64,000 nt of DNA from Sphagnum magellanicum (Eukaryota > Streptophyta > Sphagnopsida > Sphagnales > Sphagnaceae): contig CM038917.1 in NCBI GenBank assembly GCA_021904315.1, positions 10,152,041 to 10,216,040 of the forward strand, read 5' to 3'. The notes beneath the pieces are model-generated. The model had not been told where the DNA came from. It made no database searches and saw nothing but the letters and a program-made list of their open reading frames with translations. Shown piece after piece: positions 38,961 to 49,687 of this stretch. The stretch's first letter is position 1, and each line of letters begins with the position of its first letter. The position numbers and the translations under genes are program-made.

Positions 38961-40205
38961 TCCCAATGAATTACAAAGTTCAAACTTTCAAAAATTTACC
39001 TTTTCAAATAATTTCTCATCTTCCTTGCCCTTTTCATTTTTATATTGACTTGATACAAGTGGATGGCCACTAACCAAGAACTTGAGATCTAAACGGATGG
39101 TTGCAATATTCGACCAATAACATGAAACCCGAACACCAATCAGGGCAAATTGTTCGTTTGTTGGTGTGTGTAACTAAAAACCTCTATGGCAAGGGGAAGA
39201 AACACATTCATCAAATGCTAATCATGGTAAAGTCCTTTTTTTAAACCACCACCATCATGGTCACCCTTTGAAATGAAACAACATGTGAAACCAAATATGT
39301 TCAAGTGGGATTGGTAATGATAATTTTAGCAAAAGGGTGAAACACACACTGAGGTGTAATACTTTCTAGCATATGTGTAATCTATACTAGTGTTAAAATA
39401 AAAGTACATACACAATGTAGTAGAATACATTATATTGCACAAGTCATATGACAAAACTAAACAATTTTTTTTTTACTTCTAGATTTTATCAATGATAAAT
39501 AATTACATTTTAAAAATGAGAAGTTGTATTATTAGTTCAAATGAATAAAGGACTTTATTTTTAAAATCCATATTTCATTGTATATCTCAATTTATGGTTT
39601 TCAAAATCTTTCAAAATTGTCTTCCTTTGTATCAATGGCATCGCACTATTTTCCATGTCGAAAAAAATCACACAACTAAGCATTTTAGTAAATATAATGA
39701 ATCCATAATCATATGATATGGACTATGATGCAAATTTTTTTAATTTCAAAAGTCCAATATGTTATGGTAATTAAAAATCCATTCTTGATATTCATACGAT
39801 GTGATCATTTCATATAATATATTATTTTGTTGAATCGTTTTCACATCTTATTAATTTAATTTTTGTTCCATGGCCAATAATCAGATTGTAACATAATTGT
39901 GTATTACATCTTAGTGTGTTTTCACCCAAAGGTGCAAATGCCATCAGCTAATAGCATGATGTCAACCCATTGGCAAGAATAAAAAAAGGAAGGTGGCAAA
40001 AGAACATGAGTTTTTTCACACAAAACATGGAACTTCACATTTTTCGCAATGGAAGTGAAGGCATCCCAAATGATATTGTGGGATGTATGTTATTCCCACC
40101 ATATGAACAACAAAGAAGGTGGGTCCCCTTTGGATTTAAATGTTGGTCATAAATGCAATGAATCAACCCAAAAACTAAAGGATGGGGGTGGCCCAACCTA
40201 GTGCA

Positions 40206-40760
40206 CACTACTACATATTGTGCCTTTTTGCAAAGGGAAAAACAAAAAACCGGAAGGGTTTGCGAAACAAAAACAACCTACCATATTTGCGATGTGACAT
40301 GCATCGCACCTTGTGGTTCACCAACCATCGCTAATATATAATGTACCTTAAATCATCGCAACACTTTTGCGACATATACCACAACCAAAACTTTGCGACC
40401 CTCTCAGTCTCCGTGCACGCTAGCGATATTCCACAGTTCGCACCTCTTAATCATACTCACAACATCACAAATTTTAAAATACACAAATTATCGCAAAACA
40501 CTTTGAAACTCACAAGAAATCACAATCTTGCGTTAATTGGCGCATCGCATTTTGCGTTTGAATATGTATTGCAAACCTCATCACAAATTTTTACAAAAGT
40601 TTCCGATGTTGGACGTATCGCAAGTTGCAATGTGTGTTAGTTCGCAAAGTAGTAAAAAGGATCTTGGAGAAGGAAGTTTCGCAAAAGGTTACGCAATGTC
40701 ATCTAATTTATCACGACCTTTTTTAAATCGCATAAAATCTCGGTGACATTGAGGTAGTAC
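40206..40760. repeat. Left subterminal repeat region of the CACTA element
   Basis: TTTGCGA/TCGCAA and one-base variants occur about every 30 bp in both orientations, for example near 40259, 40290, 40354, 40369, 40396, 40489, 40617, 40641 and 40678. In En/Spm the analogous subterminal repeats bind the TnpA protein. Here the motif is seen, while binding is inferred. Confidence 0.8.
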
Positions 40761-40921
40761 ATGTAGTAGTGCAAAGGAGAGTAGTACAAAGTTCCTAAAG
40801 GGCCTACTCCCGAAACTATAAAGGCTGAAATTCGCTAAAGACTTTGACACAATGAACATTATGGAGTAATATAGAACCACAAGCCTTAATGGCAATTTGC
40901 ATAAAAATAATGAGTAGTACA

Positions 40922-43900
40922 TTATACGTGGTCATCATCCACCTCAGAGGTTGTAAGCACAACCTCTGGTTTCTCACCTAGAATAGAACGGGACCGTGGC
41001 ACATATGTGACAACAAGTGACCACTCCTCTGGGTTTGGGGGATAAAGAAGATAAAAGCATTGTTCTACATGACTAGGAAAAGTAAATGGCTCTAAAGTTT
41101 GCCAATGAGATGGCTGATAATTGGTGGCAGATGTCTTTAACCGTGTGTGTCCGCACTCATCCTGAACTACAGTGCAATTTGCACCAACAAGGTTCACTTT
41201 AAACCACTTACACATAAACACATACTCTTCAAACTTTGAATGTGCATCATAAGACACCACCAAGATCTTTTCCAGCTTTCCATAATGTGGCATAATATCT
41301 CGAACAATATTCCTGTCATGCCAACTGCTTCTAGAATCCTGAATGAATTGCCCTTGAACTCCACAGTCAAAGGTGCGGCCCCTCTTTTCATCCAAAGTGG
41401 AAATCCTGAAATTAATATTGTGTTAGGCATTGTGAGTCAACAACTTATATGATAATAGAAACTTCATGCCCATAAAAATCATCCTAGAAACTAACTCATC
41501 TAAAAAACTTGTCTGGAATGTGAAGATGAGTTAATATGCCTAATGAAATAGAAAAAATAAATACCTGAAATGTTTTCCTTGTGTCCACATTGTTGAACGT
41601 GTTGTCACAACTCTCTGTGGTCCATGAACAATGGTGCGAACATCATCTGTGATCTCTGGAAAACATGATATACTTTCTCCTTGTGCCAACAATTGATCCA
41701 CTTCAGCCAACTTCTCTTTCATGTACTTATGTAACATAGGAAAAATCCTTGATCTCCCACTCATACTTTTGGCATTCTCATAGAAGTTCCTCCACTCTTC
41801 CATGACATTGCTATTATTCAACATGAATGTGGTCAGCTGAATTAACTCTGTAGGTAATAACAAACATGTTTGGATGACACCAGTCAAACGGTCTTCCTCC
41901 TCTTCTCTTTCCTCCATCCAAACATGAGGACATGATGGATCTATAGTGGCCAAGATGTTGGTGCAATAAAACATGCTCTCTGCTGCCAAGTGTCCTGTTG
42001 CCATGCTTCCCTCCACTCGTGCATGGTTACGGACATAACCCTTTAATACTGCCATATATCTTTCAAGCCAATACATCCACCGACAATGCACATGACCAGC
42101 AATGGCTATCTCATCCATAAGGTGAACTAGTAAATGCACTTGACAATCAAAAAATGATGGAGGGAAGGCCTTTCCCAACTTGCATACCACCTCTGCTGCT
42201 ATTACCTTCATTCTTGGAATCTCCTCTACAAATAACTCCTTTGAGCATACCCATCTCAACAGATATCCCAATGACCAAAGAACATCTTGTACTTCTGCAC
42301 TGGCTAAGCCTATTATTGCCACAGGCAATATGTGCTGTAGTAAACGATGATAATCATGTGTCTTCAGATACCTTGGCCACTTGTGGTCATCGTCCCTACC
42401 AAAAGCTTTTTGAAGATTAGCTCCATAACCTACAACAAGGATCCATAAAATTATACAAAAGTATTCTAGACATCCAACAAATAGTCGACTATATTTCAAA
42501 CTCTTTTTCTAGTATAAGGCATACAGATTTAAATATAAATAAAAGCAACAGAGTATTTCTAAATTCAACCCTTGCCATCAAAGTTCAAACCTGTAGGGAA
42601 TCGCATCTCTCCTATGCGATTTCGAAAGTCTTTTCTTTCCTGTGTAGTAAGTGTCCATGGAGCTAATGGTCGCTGCTCAATACATGTGTTAGGATCAACA
42701 ATAATCCACACATCGGGATGCCTCTCAAAATCCTCACAGGCCTCCCTAAAGTTACTATCCTTCTCTCCATAGAACTATTTTATGATAGCCTTGCCCACAT
42801 TTCCCTCAATGTGCATGGGGTCCAAGAGATGACGTATTTTCAACTCACCCTAATAGGGCAAGCTGTTGAGTATACCCCACCTTGTCAATCCACTACCCTC
42901 AAACACCATAGAATCATTTGGGTCAATAACTCTATTGGCCACATCCCTCCAATATGCAAAAGTGGTAGCTTTTGGAATATCACGCTCATCACCATAAGGC
43001 ATGTCAAAAGATGAAAATAAAAGTGGGTCTGATCTCATATCATGTCCCAGTGGAAGAAACTTTGTATGGCCAAGGTAAACAATTTTGTGAAGATGGCTTG
43101 AGTATTTAGCCATGTCCTCCAAACTTGGGCCACATGTAGAGCAGGCCTTATAGCCTTGAGTTTGCAGCCCACTTACAAAACCAAACCCTGATTGTAGAAG
43201 AGCTGAATATTAGAATAACAAATAATCACAAAACAGAATAATAAAAAAAAATATAGAGGCATGTGCATGATTTCTTACTAGGATAATCATGCATTGTCCA
43301 CATGCAGATTGCCCTCAACTTGAATACACGTGGTATTCCTCCAGTGGTCTTCCTCCCATCATATGCCCATACTCCATCCCACAGCGTTTTGAACTCATCG
43401 ACCACTAGTGCTAAGTAGGTGTCTAGGTTTTTCACCTTACTTGGCCCTGGGATAATAAGAGAAAGCAACAAAAATCCTTTTCTCATAGACAACCATGGAG
43501 GAAGGTTGTAATTCATGACAACAATTGGCCAAACAGAGGTAGGTCGTCCCTTTCCTACAAGTGAATGTGGACTAACACCATTTGATGCTAACCCCAACCT
43601 CACATGCCTAGGGTCACGTTCAAACTCTGGCCATGTTGACTCCACATGCTTGTGAGCAAGAGAGTCAATCGGTAACCTCATAACACCAGGCTCTGATCAA
43701 TGTTTCTTATGCCAAACCAAACTTGGCCAAGTCTATACATCGATGCATGTGCAGCAAGCGAGGAATAATGGGAAACCACCTTACTGATTTCATGGGCACC
43801 TTTTCTGTAAGCATGTGAGGATCATATCGAGCCTCTTCACATGTACTGCACTCCGTTAAATGGGCATTGTTCCCATGAAATAGCATGCAGTCATTAACAC

Positions 43901-44456
43901 GTGCATGGACAATTTGATACTCCATGCCTATGGAGGATAAGATCTTTTTAGCCTCCTTCCAAGATCCTAGCAAAACATTTTCCACAGGCAACAAGAAGCT
44001 ATGAAAATACTGGAAAATGTCTGACAACATAGTATTATTTGCCTTGTGTTTTGCTTGGATGTTTAACAACCCGAGTATGGCTGCTAAACGACTTAACCTT
44101 GCACCTTGAAAAATAGGTGTTCAAGCATGTGCCTCCGCCTCTTGCCGTTGCCGTTGTCCCTGGGCAATATGTTGATGATGTGGAACATCTACATTGGCTC
44201 CTTCATCATGTGGGTTGCCAGACATATCATCAATTATGTCAAGTCCAAACCAGTCAACCATGAAGTCATCCATCGTTTGTTCTTGGTTTGCAGGCAGTGG
44301 TGCTTCCTAAACTGGTTGAGAGACACCTTCATCATGAGCAGACAAGTCATTTGATGAAGAATGAGTTGATGAAGAGTCTGATTTGTGTGGCATGCCCATT
44401 TCTCGATATGTTGCTCTCAACCTCCGTGGCAGCATGTCTTCAAAAGGCCGAATATT
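40922..44456 (-). pseudogene. Tnp2-family CACTA transposase, defective
   Basis: This is the catalytic transposase. Exons 44456-43279, 43202-42591, 42429-41565 and 41405-40922 join through GT-AG introns. Order of domains: an upstream segment with SRLAAILGLLN, then the Transposase_21 core. The core includes EAKKILSSIGMEY, HLTECSTCEEARYD, HVRLGLASNGVSP, NLPPWLSMRKGF, SLIIPGPSKVKNLDTYLA, QGYKACSTCG and IRHLLDPMHIEGN. The DUF4218 region follows (YLKTHDYHRLLQHILPVA, FPPSFFDCQVHLLVHL, RWMYWLERYMAVLKGYVRN). The DUF4216 region (KILVVSYDAHSKFEEYVFMC) ends at the stop at 40922-40924. Premature stops lie at 44307, 44121, 43697, 42850 and 42775, and a one-base frameshift near 43722, so the copy is inactive. 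The neighbouring SET-like and zinc-finger-like frames may have belonged to the same transcription unit. Confidence 0.9.
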
Positions 44457-44602
44457 CTATGCAATACCAAATCTAGAAGATCTTAACTATATACCAAGCA
44501 TAGTTGCATATTACATTATAAACAAAAAATGCCAAAATGCATGTATATAGATATGGTATGTTATGTCTTAAACAAAGTACATAGTTCAGAAATGGTGGAA
44601 TC

Positions 44603-45393
44603 CTAACTCCACTCATAGTGTGTAAACAACTCATCTCCTGATCTGATGGTCCTAGTAACTATAACCAGGCAATGGTCTTCATGATAAGTCTGGCCATATG
44701 GTGCTGGAGAAGGTCCCTCAACAAAAACCCACTCACAATTAGCCCTACGCTTAAGATGAATCCCCACTGTACTGTTGATGAAACCAGCAATGTTTCCAGA
44801 ACATATGGGGTCTCCATCTATCACCCTCACATCACTATGCCTCCTAGTGCTACCAGCAAAGGTGTCCATCTCAAGAGCAAAGGTCTTCCACTCAGGATGT
44901 TGTGTGAGGATCTTGTTCCAATGTCTTCTCTTATAGATAGGCCCACCATAAGGGAACAAAATAGGACCCTCTCTACGACATCTAGCTGAATCCTCTACAA
45001 TGATGTCCTCACAAGCATATACTCCATAGCCATGCCTCTCTCCAAGTGTAAAGGTCTTAACAATCCATCGTCTACCCCAAACCACAACCTCCTCATCATA
45101 GGCAAATTATCAAGCAACCCAAGAACTATAGGGTTCCATGATTAGATAATATTGGCACATTTGCCAGTGAACTCACACATACCCCATCTGCCTTCAACAA
45201 TAGTCCTAGCATGACCCTCACTTGGACGTTGTGCTTTGGATCGCTGTCTAATGAAGGGCACACGTGGCCTTGCCTCATGCTGTGGCTTATTGGCTTCATG
45301 AGAGGTACTAATCCCTACAGCAAATGCCTACGAAAGTGCATTTCCTATGTCAGCTAAAACCCCTTGTGATAGAACATAGGGTGGTGGTTTCAT
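44603..45393 (-). pseudogene. SET-domain protein frame inside the CACTA element
   Basis: The frame opens at ATG 45393-45391 (MKPPPYVLSQGVLADIGNAL), runs through stops at 45330 and 45144 and a one-base frameshift near 45095, then stays open to the stop at 44603-44605. The C-terminal 160 residues have SET features in order. RHGYGVYACEDI resembles the SET-N Gly-x-Gly strand, and ILFPYGGPIYK lies in the central part. SGNIAGFINSTVG followed by ANCEW resembles the RFINHSCxPN region, with the His-Ser-Cys replaced, and IRSGDELFTHYEW resembles the C-terminal GEELTFDY motif. SET domains transfer methyl groups from S-adenosylmethionine to lysine. The altered His-Ser-Cys makes activity uncertain. It sits between the zinc-finger-like exon and the transposase on the same strand. 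Whether it was fused to the transposase or separate is unclear, because exon phases do not join cleanly. Confidence 0.72.
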
Positions 45394-45518
45394 ACGAGAA
45401 CCTTATTACATTCAAAAAACCACAACAAACCATGGAAATGAAAATAGTTTCAAAGAGGATTTCATGAAAAATAACATGTATCAAAAAGGAAAAAATGACA
45501 ATGGTAAATGACACTTAC

Positions 45519-45749
45519 CACATGAGATGAAGAAGTTCTTGGAGTAAGACCACGATGACGCCCAAATCGCTGAATGTGTTGAGCACAAACATATGACTTT
45601 TGTGAAATCTGACCAACACACTTGGTGCATTGGCAAAGCTACCGAGGTGGACCACGAGGAGAATGAGACACCTCTACCTGCGTATGAGCTGATGTGCCCT
45701 CATTTGAGAAGGATGAGTCATTAGTGGACACAACGGAGGAGGAAGACAT
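45519..45749 (-). pseudogene. Zinc-finger-like first exon of the CACTA unit
   Basis: ATG at 45749-45747 opens a Ser-rich stretch (MSSSSVVSTNDSSFSNEG). It is followed by LCQCTKCVGQISQKSYVCAQ then HIQRFGRHRG, a CxCxxC...CxxH arrangement like the N-terminal zinc-binding segment of many Tnp2-type transposases. The exon ends at a GTAAGT donor at 45518. A TAG at 45639-45641 interrupts it just before the Cys motif. It probably starts the minus-strand transcription unit. Confidence 0.55.
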
Positions 45750-46382
45750 ATCATCTGTCACATTAATACAGCACAAGTGTAAGGCAAAGACCAGATTAGA
45801 CTTTCAAAAATCATGTCGTACAACAATATAAACCCTTGACTACTCATAAATTGAGACAACCTAAAAAAAAAGAAATGCATACTTGCATCCAATGTGGACT
45901 CAACAATGCCTATAGGACTGGTTGCTCAAATAATCCCAACACCAATTTCGAAGTAGGGGGCAATATTGTAAAAACCCTTTGGCATATGCAAAAAAAAAAA
46001 CAAAATGTTAAAGCCAGAATAAATTAAAACTTTGCGAACCCCTTGTGAACCCCCCACCATCGCATCCCTCTTCACACCAAAGCCCTAAACCCTAAAACTT
46101 CCACTTACATTAGCGAAGTCTTGACTTCGTAACCCTCCAACGTTGTGAAAGTAACAACATTACACGACCTTTGCGATAAAACTCGTATCACAAGTTTCGA
46201 TGTGAGTTACATCGCAAGCCCTGAATTGCAGAAAGTCCCTAAGGTGGAGTGAAATGGAATCCCTTGAAGCTAGTGTAGTGAAATCTTTCTAGGGTCTTAG
46301 AGTGAAACGACATCGAAATTTGAATTCATTCTCGGCATTGTTCGAGAATTGTCGAAGGAAAGCTTGGGCATAGCGGATTGCA
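45750..46382. promoter_or_regulatory. Divergent promoter gap of the CACTA element
   Basis: This lies between the minus-strand zinc-finger-like exon and the plus-strand gene. It holds further copies of the terminal motif: TTTGCGAA near 46031, ATCGCAT near 46062, AGCGAAG near 46113, TTTGCGATA near 46170 and ACATCGCAAG near 46209. Both genes must start here, so the motif clusters sit in their shared promoter region. That suggests, but does not prove, that the same DNA-binding protein acts on the ends and on transcription. Confidence 0.55.
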
Positions 46383-48212
46383 ATGGCTGGGACTAATGCA
46401 AGGGGTTCTGGGTCTGGAGGAGGTGACAACAATGAGGAAAGGTTGAGGAAGATGATTGCTGATCACTTGAGAGCTTCAGAGCTCTTTGCAATTGATACTA
46501 AGACACCTGAAGGGTTGGCATCCTTGATAGCCATTTTAGGTCAAGCACTGCAAGCAGGGCTGATTGCTGGGGAAGCACAAGGAGATGAGGAGGCAAGGAA
46601 GGCTGCAGAAGCCAAGGTAGTAGAGAAGAAGAGAAAGAAAGATGAGAGAGCAACAACAGGAGCTCTCTCACCTAGAACTCTCGAGAAGAAAAGGAGGAAG
46701 GATGAGAGGGATGCCATCAGAAAAGAGAAGCTCGACCTGAAGAAGAAGGAGGAGGAGAGGAAGAAGCTCCCTCTGATAACATTGGCAGAGGAGGGAATTC
46801 CAACCGAGCTGGCATACACTGGGGCGAAGAGCACCATTAGGCACATTGTCTCCACCAACTTTGCACGAGGAGTTGAGTGGGGCACTTTCTCAAAGGCAGA
46901 GCAAAAGAGAGTGATAAATCAGGTCAAGGGAGCATTTCGAAATGGAGGAGAGCTTGATTCACAGTGGATTGCAGACAAGATCTCCAATTCAATGTCTCAA
47001 GTAAGATACCATGACAGGATGAAGATTCGTGCTCACCTGAGAGACTTGAATGTGTACAGGAACTTGGAGAGGCCGCTTTAGTTCTCAGAAGACATCTGGA
47101 ATGCCTTCTACTAGTCTAAGGTGCAGTTGAAAGTAACAAGGCAGCTGAAGGAGATCACAGAGCAGCTAGCCAAGGCCAAGAAGGCAAGAGAGTTTGGGAG
47201 GTCAGACCGTGACCTGAAGGCACTGGAGCTGAAGCTTGTTGAATGCCAATCAGTGGTGGACGAGGTTGGTGATCCACCATTGAAGTTCCTCAAGGCAGCA
47301 GAGCGAGTGAAAATGGTTCCAAACACCACCCACAGGCTAGGGCAAGGTGGCATTCCTGGCCTCAACGTAGCATTTGTAAGTACCCTAAACCCTCTCCTCC
47401 ATTTCTTTCCTGCAAAGACTCACATGCTTGTGAGTTTTTGTCCAGTCAAATTGGACTGTTTGCGATACCTTTGCGATGCGATACCTTTGTGATACCTTTG
47501 CGATGCGAATTGCATCGCAAAGACAAGTATATGGAGTTTTGGCCTTTTAGGTTGCGATAGTAGATACGATGCGATTTGTTTCGCAAGCTATTTCACAAGT
47601 GTCAGTATGCGAAGGTCTACGCTTCGCAAAAGTGGTCGGAGACTTGAATAGATTCTTTATGCGTTTTTTTTACCTATTGTATTATGGGGACAGTTTAAGA
47701 GGTACAAAAGGAAGATCACAGCTACATAAATGAATATGGGCCAAGAGCATGGCAAGGAGCATCTTTTTCAACATGTTGATGCACTATTGGTGAATGGGTT
47801 TGGTTGGGATTCCATTTTTGTTTATGTTGAAATTATTTTCATTTGAATCAAGATTTTCATTTATGGTGTTGACTAAGCTTTGCATGTTGAAATGCAAGCA
47901 TCTGAGGGTGAGAGTGAGAGCTCCGAGGGCAGCAGTGATGAGGAGGAGAGAGCAGGTAGCACTGCTCCCAGTGTGCTACCTGCTCCCAGTGCTACCACTA
48001 GCAGTGGACCCAGTTCATTTGCTAGTCGAAATGAAGGTTGTGCAGGGGGCAAAGATAAAGAGATTAATAGGGAGGAGGAGGAGGGGCAGGGGGATGATGA
48101 AGAGAGGGAGGAGGATGAGCAGCCTCCCCCTCCACAGAGAACACTAGGAAGAAAGATTCAAGGAAGAAATCCAAGAGGGGAAGGAAGTCTAGATAGACAG
48201 CTAGTGTGTTAG
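46383..48212 (+). pseudogene. Second CACTA gene, basic coiled-coil protein, function unknown
   Basis: ATG 46383 starts MAGTNARGSGSGGGDNNEER, then TPEGLASLIAILGQALQAGL, and a long Lys/Arg/Glu-rich segment (residues about 80-140, e.g. EKKRKKDER repeated), likely coiled coil. It then reads STNFARGVEWGTFSKAEQKR. Two TAG codons (47079 and 47112) interrupt it, but the frame continues through KVTRQLKEITEQLAKAKKAR and NTTHRLGQGGIPGLNVAF to a GTAAGT donor at 47376. A downstream acidic frame (about 47878-48212, ASEGESESSEGSSDEEE) is a probable later exon, although its phase does not join directly. Its position opposite the transposase recalls the second protein (TnpA) of En/Spm elements, which binds terminal repeats. 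No TnpA sequence similarity is claimed. Confidence 0.6.
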
Positions 48213-48936
48213 ATACCCAAGGGTTGCAAACCCTTTTACATTGTAAAATTTGAAATTTTGATATAGATTTTTTTTTTGTGGCCCAAAGTGACCCAAATAA
48301 ACCCTACTTCCAAAATAAGAATAAAGTGCCATGCTCTTGCGATACACAGTGCATCTCAAAACTATTTGCGAGTCATAATTCTTTGCAACACTGCAAAAGC
48401 CAAAAGACCAATAATACCATGTCACAGACATCGCTACATTCTTGGGGGTAAAATCATTCCAGAACACGTTTGCGAAATCATAGATTTCGCAAACTTTTAG
48501 CGGCATTCTGAGAATCCCAAAAAGTTTGCGTGAGATCTTAAAAGCCTATCGATTTCCGATATAAGATCTAACGCAAACTTTTTGGGATTCTCAAAATGCC
48601 GTTAAGGGTTTGCGATAGACCTTATTACGGAAACTGATAGACTTTTGAGTCGATTTGCTAAGTCGTTGCGGCGATGGGTTTGTTGCAAATAATTTCCGAT
48701 GTAATGTTAATCGCAAACGGTATATAGAAGCAGTATAAATCGTAAAAGTTTTATGATTGTATCAAGTTCAGGAGTTGTGAAGGACTTGTGATTGTACGGG
48801 TGCGAATGTTATGGTATCGCAAAGGCTTAACAATTTGCAAGGAGTTATGGTTCGCAAATGCAGGTTTTTGGAAACTTCTTTCTTTGTTGTTTGCGATGAT
48901 ATGTGGATCACAAAATAGCCCCCTGTTGTTGTAGTG
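47455..48936. repeat. Right subterminal repeat region of the CACTA element
   Basis: TTTGCGAT and ATCGCAAA-type motifs recur densely: near 47459, 47470, 47497, 47514, 47552, 47579, 47608, 47623, 48338, 48366, 48468, 48616, 48711, 48816, 48851 and 48890. The array mirrors that at the left end. The acidic second-gene exon (47878-48212) lies in the middle of the interval, where the motif is sparse. Confidence 0.75.
48497..48605. repeat. Near-perfect 44-bp inverted repeat (hairpin)
   Basis: The left arm 48497-48540 (starting TTAGCGGCATTCTGAGAATC) pairs with the right arm 48562-48605 with three mismatches over 44 bases, separated by a 21-base loop. It lies in the right subterminal part of the CACTA element, and each arm contains one TTTGCG motif. 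Confidence 0.88.
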
Positions 48937-48939
48937 GCA

Positions 48940-49352
48940 CAATGCAAAGGAAAAAACATTTAAGGCTAAATAAAAAGATGAAATGAATAGGCAAATGCAT
49001 GCCATCCATTTGTTCCCAAGCCCGCACAAAACCTTAAGCATGCATGATGTGAATCAAAAATGATGTTAGAATGTGGGAAAATGAATAATCATGCAATCCA
49101 TTTCAAATGTTATATTGAAATTAATTTATTCCCCTTTCTGCAAACTACATGAAAGGGTGGACACATGCCACCATATGCAAGGGAAAAAATTCACATGCCA
49201 ACTTCAATTGGTCTTAGAAAGGGAATAGACCAAAACTATTGGCACTTATCACCTCCAATAATAACAATATGATGGGAATCAAACAATGATAATAGGTGCA
49301 ACAAGTGCCCAATTCCCCAAATAGGTCACCAATGCAATGAACTTTGCGGAAA
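48940..49352. other. Spacer between the two CACTA elements
   Basis: AT-rich DNA with no gene. A stray CTTTGCGG lies just outside the mini-element. Confidence 0.5.
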
Positions 49353-49505
49353 CACTACTACAAAATGTGGGTGCAATTCACTAGTCCCCATTCATTAAAC
49401 TAGTGAATTCATTACTTTCCAATTAATCCCCATTTATTAAAACAAGTGAATTCACTCAAATCTAGTGGAATCACCTGGCATACATGGACACCTTTTGTTG
49501 TAGTG
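49353..49505. mobile_element. 153-bp mini-CACTA (MITE) with AAA target duplication
   Basis: The left end is CACTACTACAAAATGTG and the inverted right end is CACTACAACAAAAGGTG (15 of 17 match). AAA flanks both sides (49350-49352 and 49506-49508). The interior is non-coding and contains two related segments (GTCCCCATTCATTAAACTAG and ATCCCCATTTATTAAAACAA). Its left end matches that of the large CACTA element at 15 of 17 bases, so a transposase of that family could have moved it. Confidence 0.85.
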
Positions 49506-49687
49506 AAACAAGGCCAATCCCCCCATGAGAAATGGGGAGAAAAGCATGTCGACACACCAAGGGGGCCTCTAAGCAATCCATAAAACTCATCATAAACTTA
49601 GCATTTCACAATTTAGAAATGGAAACTGTGTAACATTAGTTCATTCATAATTTGTATGTATCATGCATTGATATTGTGCATTGAAAA

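Larger units (their letters stand above)
34522..40205. other. Intergenic DNA with small repeats, no gene supported
   Basis: No coding motifs are seen. Contents include an AT dinucleotide run (36748-36768), a 68-bp tandem duplication (37303-37436), an ATA run (38702-38722) and a diverged direct repeat pair (about 38270 and 38755). GCGTGGTA near 35391 and its inverse TACCACGC near 35506 might bound a further small inverted-repeat element, but the arms are too short to call. Confidence 0.5.
40206..48936 (-). mobile_element. CACTA (En/Spm) transposon with GCA target duplication
   Basis: The left end reads CACTACTACATATTGTG and the right end, inverted, reads CACTACAACAACAGGGG, so both have CACTAC-ACA termini. 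GCA flanks the element on both sides (40203-40205 and 48937-48939), which is the 3-bp duplication expected for CACTA elements. The 8731-bp interior encodes on the minus strand a zinc-finger-like exon (45749-45519), a SET-like frame (45393-44603) and a four-exon Tnp2 transposase (44456-40922). A divergent gene lies on the plus strand (46383 onward). TTGCGA/TCGCAA motifs are clustered at both ends and between the divergent genes. All genes carry stops or frameshifts, so this copy is non-autonomous. Confidence 0.88.

Noticed and set aside
44672-44989. Plus-strand frame of 105 codons
   Set aside because: It is antisense to the SET-like frame, which has domain motifs in order.
46541-46885. Minus-strand frame rich in Ser and Phe
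   Set aside because: It is antisense to the Lys/Glu-rich part of the plus-strand gene; the composition is its mirror.
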